Source: Methanobacteriota archaeon (GTDB taxonomy: Archaea; Thermoplasmatota; DTKX01; GCA-020343715). Taken from it: a stretch of DNA of 5,386 nucleotides. The notes under the pieces were generated by a model. The model had not been told where the DNA came from. It searched no databases and saw only the letters and a list, made by a program, of their open reading frames with translations. Position numbers and translations under genes: made by a program. This document shows positions 1 through 5,386 of this stretch, in pieces. Location: NCBI GenBank assembly GCA_030597775.1, contig JAUVRF010000154.1, positions 1-5,386 on the forward strand, read 5' to 3'. The stretch's first letter is position 1. Each line of letters starts with the position of its first letter.

Positions 1-1
1 C

Positions 2-1396
2 AGGTTCAAGGCCACCGTTCTTACTGGCAAGGTGAGGCAGCTCATCCTCGACCAGCAGGCCGCGACCCTCGGCTTCGAGGCGTTCCCCGACTTCCACGGC
101 AAGGTGGTCATCAAGGTCACCGCCGTCGACAAGAAGTACCTCCAGAGCTCTCTCACATGGAACGTGACGTTCACCGCAGTGAACGATCCACCGAGGCCGC
201 TGTACGACAACAGCGTGCCGTACATCTACACGTTGCCAGAGGATTCCATCCGTGTGTTCGACTTCAAGATCCTGGTCACGGACGTTGACAAGAACGACGA
301 GGTCAACATCACCTTCGGGATCTCGGAGAATGTGCACGTGGACATAAACCCCGAGACCTTGGTCGCGACCATAGTGGGTGCCGAGGACTGGTTCGGCGAG
401 CAGACCATCAACTTCGTGGCCCGTGACCTGGATGGTGCCACCACCAACCTACCGGTCACCTTCGCCATCGAGAACCAGGAGGACGATCCCAGGGTGATCA
501 ACCCCATCGGCGAGAGGGTCATCCTCGAGGACACCTTCGACACCATCTCGATGTTCGAGCACTTCCAGGACCCCGATGGTGACAATCTGATCTTCACCCT
601 GACCGCGGCCCAGAACATCGAATTCGTGGTTGACATCGACACGGGCATCATGACCCTCACCCCCGACGCCAATTGGTTCGGCTTCAGGCAGATAACGGTC
701 ACCGCCTCCGATACCACGGGCAGGGTCGCCCAGACGATATTCTTCTTCATCGTCGACCCGGTCAACGACGACCCGGCCATCAACAGCTGGTCGCCGATCG
801 AGCTGGACCACACCATGCGTGAGGATTCGTCCCAGGCGTTCGTTGTGCTCAACGTCACCGATCCCGAGTTCAGCATCCTCATCTACCAGTGGTTCCTCGA
901 CGGCAAGCTTGTCGGCCCCTCCAACTTCTTCAACTACAGGCCCGGTTACGATGACCAGGGCCCCCACGAGTTGAGGGTGACCGTCATCGACGAGGAGGGC
1001 GCAACGGCCGAGGTCACCTGGAACCTGAACGTCCAGGACGTTCCCAGGGCCCCAGAGGGCGGTATCGCGTCCCCTGCCAACAACGCCAAGTTCTACACCA
1101 ACGAGAAGGTTTCCTTCGTGGGACTGTTCTACGACCTTGATGGCGATGACATCAGCTACCAGTGGTACATCGACGGCAAGACCCAGTCCACCGAGTACAC
1201 CTTCGACAAGCAGCTTGGAGAGGGCAAACACGAGATCCGGCTTGTGGTCTCATCCGGCGAGTTCTCGATCTCGAACTACGTCAACGTGACCGTCAAGCAG
1301 GCCGAATCCCCGGGCTTCGAGGCCCCCCTGATGCTCGCTGGACTTGCGGTGACCTTCGTGGCCGTCGCAGCCTGGCGCCGTATCCAGCTGAAGTAG
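2..1396 (+). CDS. Cadherin-like/PKD-domain surface protein with PGF-CTERM tail (5' partial)
   Basis: Probable cell-surface or envelope protein; the ligand is unknown. The frame is open from the left edge without a stop, and the first residues already lie in a domain, so the GTG at 32 is not the real start. Residues below count from that GTG. A truncated cadherin-like domain (to about 50, motif DFHG at 20-23) is followed by two more (about 51-147 with DWFG at 119-122; about 148-245 with DPDGD at 180-184 and NWFG at 214-217). Asp-rich DVDKND and DPDGD loops suggest calcium binding. Two PKD/Ig-like domains follow (about 246-337 and 340-423), each with W-[FY]-x-D-G. The end is PGF (427-429), one hydrophobic helix and a WRRIQLK tail, the archaeosortase-processed PGF-CTERM layout. 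There are no cysteines and only four N-glycosylation sequons in the visible part. Family assignment is from motifs; adhesion or S-layer association is inferred. Confidence 0.85.
   Translation, partial: RFKATVLTGKVRQLILDQQAATLGFEAFPDFHGKVVIKVTAVDKKYLQSSLTWNVTFTAVNDPPRPLYDNSVPYIYTLPEDSIRVFDFKILVTDVDKNDEVNITFGISENVHVDINPETLVATIVGAEDWFGEQTINFVARDLDGATTNLPVTFAIENQEDDPRVINPIGERVILEDTFDTISMFEHFQDPDGDNLIFTLTAAQNIEFVVDIDTGIMTLTPDANWFGFRQITVTASDTTGRVAQTIFFFIVDPVNDDPAINSWSPIELDHTMREDSSQAFVVLNVTDPEFSILIYQWFLDGKLVGPSNFFNYRPGYDDQGPHELRVTVIDEEGATAEVTWNLNVQDVPRAPEGGIASPANNAKFYTNEKVSFVGLFYDLDGDDISYQWYIDGKTQSTEYTFDKQLGEGKHEIRLVVSSGEFSISNYVNVTVKQAESPGFEAPLMLAGLAVTFVAVAAWRRIQLK
883..907 (+). repeat. 25-bp repeat, copy 1 (PKD-like W-F-L-D-G-K motif)
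   Basis: This stretch matches 1156-1180 at 23 of 25 positions and encodes YQWFLDGK in the first PKD-like domain. Sixteen bases of it (889-904) also recur exactly at 3733-3748 in the downstream gene. It reflects homologous domains; it is not a mobile element. Confidence 0.7.
1156..1180 (+). repeat. 25-bp repeat, copy 2 (PKD-like W-Y-I-D-G-K motif)
   Basis: This is the second copy of the element at 883-907, with two mismatches, encoding YQWYIDGK in the second PKD-like domain of the same protein. It supports origin of the two domains by tandem duplication. Confidence 0.7.
1310..1393 (+). other. PGF-CTERM sorting and anchoring tail
   Basis: The last 28 residues of gene 1 are a PGF motif, a helix of about 19 hydrophobic residues (from APLMLAGLAV to AVAAW) and a short basic end (RRIQLK). 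In archaea such tails are recognised by archaeosortase, which removes the C-terminal helix and joins the protein to a membrane lipid. No archaeosortase gene is in this window, so processing is inferred from the motif alone. Confidence 0.75.
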
Positions 1397-1448
1397 GACG
1401 GGCGCACCGGACCTCCGGGGGTCGAAGATGCCCCATACCGGCGTTACC

Positions 1449-1462
1449 AGAAAGCTATATGT
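1449..1462 (+). promoter_or_regulatory. Archaeal BRE/TATA-like promoter for the PPC/cadherin-like gene
   Basis: A purine-rich BRE-like stretch (AGAAAG, 1449-1454) abuts a TATA-like box (CTATATGT, 1455-1462), the most AT-rich spot in this gap. With normal archaeal spacing, transcription would start near 1484-1486, giving a leader of roughly 30 nt before the ATG at 1517. The 120-bp gap 1397-1516 otherwise holds only weak short inverted repeats just after the first gene. This promoter suggests gene 2 can be transcribed on its own, although read-through from gene 1 is possible. Confidence 0.5.
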
Positions 1463-1506
1463 ACCGCCAAGTAGACCAAGGGACAACAATAGCCCCCGGC
1501 ATGCCA

Positions 1507-1511
1507 GGTGA
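1507..1511 (+). promoter_or_regulatory. Shine-Dalgarno GGTGA that fixes the start at 1517
   Basis: GGTGA lies five nucleotides before the ATG at 1517 and matches the archaeal anti-Shine-Dalgarno sequence. The alternative in-frame GTG at 1508 sits inside this motif and has no site of its own, so the ATG is preferred. Confidence 0.65.
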
Positions 1512-1516
1512 GGAAG

Positions 1517-4249
1517 ATGCGTACCAGAACCCGTAAGACGGCCATCGCGACGTTGGCATTCCTGCTGGCCTTCTCGGCCCTGACCACCGTGAACCTGCCG
1601 GTCATGGCGGACGGTGACGATGAACCGGGTACGGGGCAATGGGCCGAGGACGGGTCGGTCTTCCGCGATTCCGTGCGCCTTTCGGCCGACGACCCGGACG
1701 CCGACCCGGTGGACTGGTATCGCGTGAACCTCACCGCAGGCCCCGGCCAGGTGGACATGCTGCGCATCAAAGTCAACCTGACCAGGAACGGCGGGGACCA
1801 GTTCCTGGTGTGGGCATCGATCCACGACCCCGACGGAGCCCTCCTGCAGGAGGTAAGGTCCACGAACTACGCCGTGAAGACCGCGGGTTTCCTGGCCCAC
1901 CGCACGGGCGAGTACCTGGTCCGGGTGTACACCTACAGCTACCTGGAGTGCCACTATCGCCTGGAGTTCCAGATCACCCAGGAGGCCAACGTCACTGACG
2001 GCGACGACACCCTGGGGGAGGCCACCTTCCTCGAGCCCCCCGCGGAGGTGACGGGCCACCTGCACGGTATCCGGGACACCTTCGACCACTACGCCGTGAA
2101 CGTCAGCCGCGACGCCACCCACTACGAGTTCATCGAGGTCAGAATAGAGCCCAACGGCACCTCGGTGGGCACCATTGACCTGGACCTGTTCCTCATCGCC
2201 TTCGACGACAAGGGCGTGCCCCGGGTGGTGGCGGCCTCCCGCAGCAACGGTTCCCGGGAGGTGGTGTGGTTCGCCGCTACGGTGGAGAACGTGACCATCT
2301 ACATCAGGTGCCACGCCTACGGCGGGGACACTGGCTACAAGCTGAATGTCACGAAGTTCAAGGTCTCCGACGACGGGAACAACAACATCGTCCGTGCCGA
2401 GGAGATAGAGCTGGGGGTCCCAAGGAACGACAGCCTGAACATCACGGACAGGCTGGACTTCTACAAGGTCAACCTGACGGGCGGCGACCTGCTCAAGGTC
2501 TTCGTCCAGGCCCACGACTACGACCCCACCGCCCGCAAGCCGGACCTCAACATCTACCTGTTCTCCCCCACAGAGATCATCATCAACTGGTCCCATTCCT
2601 ATGACCCCCTGGAAAGGGTGGGCTGGGAGGTCCCGTTGGACGACCCGCCCGCTGACTACTACATCCTGGTCAACTTCTTCGACCGCAACCCCGGTTCCGG
2701 CATACCCGCCTGGGGCGAGTACGACATCAACATCTCGGTGGACCATGCGCCTAGGATCTTGGTCGATCTGCCATTGGTGATAGAGGAGGAAGGGTCCAAC
2801 GAAACCGGGCTCTATTATTTCATTGGGGATGCTGAAACGTGGTATAGCTCTTTGGACATCGAAGTGCTCGATGAGGACGGCGTCTCTGTAGAGTTCTATA
2901 TAAAATTTGACTTTGGGAACATGTTTGAGTACATCAACGTCTCTGGACAGCCGAATTTCACAGGCATGGCCTCGTTCACCCTGGGGGTCACAGACTCTCG
3001 CAGAACGGTGGTTCTCACGGTACCTGTCAACGTCACCCCCGTGCCCGACGCACCAGCGGCCGTCAGCCCCCTTCCGGTCATCGAGCTGGACGAGGACACC
3101 ACCCTCCAGATCGACCTCCGTGATTACATCGTGGACGGGGATGGCGACCCCCTGGACTTCGAACCGCTCTTCGGGGAAGAGCATCCCCTGGCGGGCAGCA
3201 CCCTGGAGGGAGACCTCCTTACTCTCGTTCCCGACCCAGATTTCCACGGAGAGGTCACCCTGTCCGTCAACGCCACCGATCCGGGTGAGCTCACCACCAC
3301 GGTCAACCTCACGGTCCTCGTGAGACCCGTCCCAGATCCACCTGTTGTGCTCCTGGACGACGCAAGCGTCACCGCCCAGGAGGACGAGCGGGGCACCGAG
3401 TTCGACCTGTCGACCCTGTTCTCCGACCCCGACGGAGATGCGCTCACGTACCTGATCGGTCCCGATGTCAACGTGCTGTTCATCGTCCTCGATAGCCTGC
3501 TCCTGGTAGATCCGGTGGAGGACTTCAACGGCGAGGTCGTCCTCACGATCACCGCCCTGGACCCGACGGGGGCCCAGGCGGAGACGACGCTGACACTGAC
3601 CTTCACCCCCGTCGACGACCCACCGGTGATAACCTCGGCAGGTCCCGACACCGGCGTCAACCTCTCGGAGGGTGAGGCCGTCACCTTCACGATAACCGCC
3701 AGGGACCCGGAGGACCTGACCCTCAGCTACGCGTGGTTCCTCGACGGCCTCCCGGTCCCGGGAGAGGGCCTGCCGCGCTTCGAGCTGGTCACCAATTCCA
3801 GCTCCCAGGGCGACCACCTGCTGACCGTGCGCGTCACCGACGGGGCCCAGGAGTCGTGGTTCAACTGGACAGTTGTGGTCGAGAACGTGAACCGGTCCCC
3901 CGAGCTCACCCTCACGCGCCCCAAGGCAGGGTCGTCCCACGAGGAGGGCTCCAACATCGTGTTCGAGGTCCTTGCCATTGATCCCGACGAGGAGCTTCTC
4001 TCGGTCCAGTGGATAGAGGACGATGAGGTCATCGGGACGGGACTCGCGTTCACCACCTCGAAGCTCAAGCCAGGCAAGCATACCGTGACGGTGCGTGCGA
4101 TAGATCCCCACGGGGCCGCCACCGCGGCGAACATCACCTTCACCGTCGACGAGGCCGGAGGACTGCCAGGCCCATCCGCGGTCTTCGCCATTGCAGTGAT
4201 ATCGGTCTCGGCCGTGGTGGCCGCCTCCTGGCGTCGTCGTCGTCAGTAG
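1517..4249 (+). CDS. Secreted PPC/cadherin-like/PKD-domain surface protein with PGP-type C-terminal tail
   Basis: Complete 910-residue envelope protein of unknown partner. ATG at 1517 is chosen because GGTGA sits five bases upstream. Residues 1-32 form a Sec signal peptide: basic RTRTRK, hydrophobic core, likely cleavage after PVMA. Three PPC-like domains follow (about 37-157, 159-281, 283-409), each opening with D-x-Y-x-V-N type strands such as DWYRVNLTAG and DFYKVNLTGG. Three cadherin-like domains come next (about 410-507, 508-605, 606-701); the last two carry DGDGD or DPDGD loops and DFHG or DFNG motifs. Two PKD-like domains (about 702-791, 793-878) precede LPGPS, one helix and WRRRRQ. About 24 N-x-S/T sequons suggest heavy N-glycosylation. 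The only two cysteines are C145 and C265, each followed by His. PPC domains often accompany secreted proteases, but no protease domain is present, so a structural or adhesive role is inferred. Codons 410-504 are unusually AT-rich. Confidence 0.88.
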   Translation: MRTRTRKTAIATLAFLLAFSALTTVNLPVMADGDDEPGTGQWAEDGSVFRDSVRLSADDPDADPVDWYRVNLTAGPGQVDMLRIKVNLTRNGGDQFLVWASIHDPDGALLQEVRSTNYAVKTAGFLAHRTGEYLVRVYTYSYLECHYRLEFQITQEANVTDGDDTLGEATFLEPPAEVTGHLHGIRDTFDHYAVNVSRDATHYEFIEVRIEPNGTSVGTIDLDLFLIAFDDKGVPRVVAASRSNGSREVVWFAATVENVTIYIRCHAYGGDTGYKLNVTKFKVSDDGNNNIVRAEEIELGVPRNDSLNITDRLDFYKVNLTGGDLLKVFVQAHDYDPTARKPDLNIYLFSPTEIIINWSHSYDPLERVGWEVPLDDPPADYYILVNFFDRNPGSGIPAWGEYDINISVDHAPRILVDLPLVIEEEGSNETGLYYFIGDAETWYSSLDIEVLDEDGVSVEFYIKFDFGNMFEYINVSGQPNFTGMASFTLGVTDSRRTVVLTVPVNVTPVPDAPAAVSPLPVIELDEDTTLQIDLRDYIVDGDGDPLDFEPLFGEEHPLAGSTLEGDLLTLVPDPDFHGEVTLSVNATDPGELTTTVNLTVLVRPVPDPPVVLLDDASVTAQEDERGTEFDLSTLFSDPDGDALTYLIGPDVNVLFIVLDSLLLVDPVEDFNGEVVLTITALDPTGAQAETTLTLTFTPVDDPPVITSAGPDTGVNLSEGEAVTFTITARDPEDLTLSYAWFLDGLPVPGEGLPRFELVTNSSSQGDHLLTVRVTDGAQESWFNWTVVVENVNRSPELTLTRPKAGSSHEEGSNIVFEVLAIDPDEELLSVQWIEDDEVIGTGLAFTTSKLKPGKHTVTVRAIDPHGAATAANITFTVDEAGGLPGPSAVFAIAVISVSAVVAASWRRRRQ
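1625..2743 (+). other. Three tandem PPC-like beta-sandwich domains
   Basis: Residues 37-409 of gene 2 hold three units of about 120 residues. Each begins with an Asp/Asn-rich linker (for example VTDGDDTLGEA, VSDDGNNNIVRAEE), then a D-x-[FY]-x-V-N strand, a central L-x-[VI] strand with D-L-x-[LI]-[FY]-L (DLDLFLI, DLNIYLF), and a closing Y-x-[LI]-x-[IV] strand (YRLEFQI, YKLNVT, YDINIS). This is the pattern of bacterial and archaeal pre-peptidase C-terminal domains. Sequence divergence between the units is high, so boundaries are approximate. Confidence 0.65.
2744..3028 (+). other. AT-rich codon island covering one cadherin-like domain
   Basis: Thirty-five of 95 codons here end in A or T, including TTT, TAT, ATA, AAA, GAA, TCT and AGA, against 6 of 80 in the sample 1742-1981 of the same gene. 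The block matches residues 410-504, a degenerate cadherin-like domain that keeps an N-F-T-G motif in place of D-F-x-G and lacks the DPDGD loop of its neighbours. The reading frame is intact on both sides. Domain replacement from a less GC-rich source is one explanation. Confidence 0.75.
4166..4246 (+). other. PGP-type C-terminal anchoring tail
   Basis: The last 27 residues of gene 2 are PGPS, about 18 hydrophobic residues (from AVFAIAVISV to VVAAS) and WRRRRQ. The layout equals the PGF-CTERM tail of the upstream protein, but Phe of PGF is replaced by Pro. It may be a lineage-specific archaeosortase signal or simply a membrane anchor. The Arg run is encoded by four CGT codons in tandem (4232-4243). 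Confidence 0.6.
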
Positions 4250-4297
4250 TGTAGTGGACATGACGCACCTTTCTCACACCGACCGACGTTGTATCCC
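4250..4297. other. Gap between convergent genes
   Basis: These 48 bp separate the stop codons of two convergent genes. No clear hairpin or long oligo-T tract is visible on either strand; the only pyrimidine-rich piece is CCTTTCTC at 4268-4275. Termination signals for both genes probably lie here or within the opposing gene, but I cannot point to one. Confidence 0.4.
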
Positions 4298-5386
4298 CTA
4301 GCCATGGGGCACCGGGATCTCCGGAGGCGGGGTCTCCTCCTCCCAGACAACTGCGGTCCCGCTGTCGGGTCCCCGGACATCCTCCTCGGAAGGTCCCTTC
4401 CTGGAGGGTCGGCGACGGAGACGACGTGGCATCAACATGTGCTCACGGACCCAGTCTATCGTTCGATGGCCCTGGCGGGACCCCATGAAGGCGATGGCCG
4501 CCCATCGACCCGCCACCGTGAGCACGACGAGCCACAGCAGCAGGTAGAAGGGTGCCATGACCGTGTCGGCGTCGATGGGGGACGGTGCCCCAGGGGTGGG
4601 ATCCGAGGCGAACCAGGAGGGAAGGATGGAGATGACCACCAGCAGGATGGCACTTATCATGAGCACGCTGGTGAACACCACCATGTACCTTACCATGGTG
4701 GCATCGAAGAGCGCCCGTGACCGGCCACGGTTCCTGGGAAGGCCGAGGCTTCCCAGCTCGTGGATGCGGTCGAACCGGATGTGGGCCCAGGTCAGCTCAA
4801 GGAAGGCTGCAGCTGCGAGGCCCATCACCATGCTGCGGGTGACGTCATCCATCAGATTCGCGTCCACGAGGCCGAATGCGAGGAGGATGGCGACGGCGAT
4901 GGCCGCGAGGGATATCGATCGGCGGAACACAGCCAGGGAGCCCAGCAAGGGCGGCAGGAGTACCAGGTCCCATATCAACACCTGGGGAGAGCCCCCCCTG
5001 CTCATGTTGATGAGGACAGAGCCAGCGTGCCAAACGATCAGCAGAAGGATGGCGGCGTATGCTATGTATACCAGGTTGCTGCCGGGTTGGCTATCCCTCC
5101 TGTGCTTGAGGAAGCCGAGCAGCATTGCCAGCGCCCACCCCATGATCAACCCTGTGGACACCAGAAGCAGGTACGTGGGGGTGTCCATCATCGGACCCCA
5201 TATGTCTGTGTTGATAACGTCCCACACGTCCTCTGACAGGTACCATGCCATGATGCACGTGATGACAAGGGAGGCAAGGGCCATGGCCTGCAGGGCCATC
5301 AGCCAGGGCATTCCCGTGCGCACCCCGAGCACCTCCTCCTGCAGCTCCTGGGAGAGGCGCCGGTGGCCGGGGACCTCTCGTATGTC
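4298..5386 (-). CDS. Polytopic membrane protein of unknown function, eight predicted helices (5' probably partial)
   Basis: I do not recognise the family. Counting residues from the in-frame GTG at 5332, hydrophobic segments lie near 9-31, 52-75, 87-109, 118-135, 139-156, 166-184, 212-238 and 257-280. Basic loops (KHRRD 76-80, FRR 136-138, RNRGRSR 200-206) alternate with acidic or neutral ones, which fits eight helices with both ends in the cytoplasm. The tail has a basic cluster (303-312, RRLRRRPSRK) followed by an acidic, Pro-rich end. The frame stays open to the right edge with a strong coding pattern (GC-rich third positions; DIREVPGHRRLSQELQEE precedes V-L-G), so the start is probably outside the window. 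An alternative is GTG at 5323, six bases after AGGAGGAGGTG (5340-5330). It converges on the surface-protein gene and shares no promoter with it. A transporter or envelope role cannot be distinguished. Confidence 0.75.
   Translation of the reverse strand, partial: DIREVPGHRRLSQELQEEVLGVRTGMPWLMALQAMALASLVITCIMAWYLSEDVWDVINTDIWGPMMDTPTYLLLVSTGLIMGWALAMLLGFLKHRRDSQPGSNLVYIAYAAILLLIVWHAGSVLINMSRGGSPQVLIWDLVLLPPLLGSLAVFRRSISLAAIAVAILLAFGLVDANLMDDVTRSMVMGLAAAAFLELTWAHIRFDRIHELGSLGLPRNRGRSRALFDATMVRYMVVFTSVLMISAILLVVISILPSWFASDPTPGAPSPIDADTVMAPFYLLLWLVVLTVAGRWAAIAFMGSRQGHRTIDWVREHMLMPRRLRRRPSRKGPSEEDVRGPDSGTAVVWEEETPPPEIPVPHG

Noticed and set aside
449..1231. A 260-codon - strand open frame inside gene 1
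   Set aside because: It is the same reverse-frame effect of GC-rich codon use; the protein is Val/Gly/Asp-rich without recognisable structure, and gene 1 on the + strand explains the region fully.
1407..1423. Short inverted repeats after gene 1 as a terminator
   Set aside because: The stems are only 4-5 bp with tiny loops and no following T-run, and archaeal termination relies mainly on oligo-T tracts.
1501..1536. Upstream ATG at 1501 as a short leader peptide overlapping the start of gene 2
   Set aside because: It would encode only 11 residues, has no ribosome binding site of its own, and overlaps the GGTGA used by gene 2.
2889..2909. TATA-like box inside gene 2 (TTCTATATAAAATTTG around 2893-2908) as an internal promoter
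   Set aside because: It lies in the AT-rich codon island and encodes F-Y-I-K-F in frame; no start codon with a ribosome binding site follows in the coding frame at a suitable distance. A chance effect of the island's composition is simpler.
1250..4261. A 1003-codon open frame on the - strand across all of gene 2
   Set aside because: It uses exactly the same codon triplets as gene 2 in reverse, so it stays open only because gene 2 avoids TTA, CTA and TCA codons. The translation is a low-complexity mix rich in Val, Gly, Asp, His and Arg with no domain pattern, while the + strand gives a signal peptide, repeated domains and a sorting tail.
4289..5236. + strand open frames opposite the membrane protein
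   Set aside because: Their translations are His/Gln/Asp-rich without hydrophobic or domain structure, whereas the - strand gives a well-ordered eight-helix protein.
4298..5386. The membrane protein as an archaeosortase for the neighbouring tails
   Set aside because: Archaeosortases have a catalytic Cys in an A-C-x-G-like motif plus conserved Arg and His. The visible sequence has a single Cys (residue 26, in ITCIMAW) inside the first helix and no such motif.

Overview
The window looks like chromosomal DNA of a GC-rich archaeon, most plausibly a member of the Thermoplasmatota or a relative. Three things suggest this. The one complete gene is preceded by a BRE/TATA-like promoter and a GGTGA ribosome binding site. 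Two neighbouring secreted proteins end in a short motif, one transmembrane helix and an Arg/Lys tail of the archaeosortase (PGF-CTERM) kind. Both proteins are built from tandem cadherin-like and PKD-like beta-sandwich domains typical of archaeal surface proteins. The lineage is an inference, not a proof.

Layout: (1) From the left edge to 1396, + strand, lies the C-terminal part of a large surface protein whose start is outside the window: about three cadherin-like domains, two PKD-like domains and a canonical PGF-CTERM tail. (2) 1397-1516 is an intergenic region with a promoter for the next gene. (3) 1517-4249, + strand, is a complete 910-residue secreted surface protein: Sec signal peptide, three PPC-like domains, three cadherin-like domains, two PKD-like domains, then a PGP variant of the sorting tail. 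(4) 4250-4297 is a 48-bp gap between convergent genes. (5) From 4298 to the right edge, - strand, lies an unrecognised membrane protein with eight predicted helices; its reading frame stays open to the window end, so its start is probably outside.

The two + strand genes share one architecture (signal or upstream part, variable beta-sandwich stack, paired PKD-like domains with a W-[FY]-x-D-G motif, membrane-anchored sorting tail) and look like paralogues of an envelope protein family. They are probably exported by Sec, glycosylated and anchored at the cell surface, where they could act in adhesion or as S-layer-associated proteins; no enzymatic domain is visible. The convergent membrane protein has no evident functional link to them.

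The most unusual feature is a block of 95 codons inside gene 2 (2744-3028), matching one cadherin-like domain, whose codon use is far more AT-rich than its surroundings. No RNA gene, CRISPR array, insertion sequence or defence or toxin system was seen. I do not find convincing evidence of an undescribed system beyond these surface-protein features.
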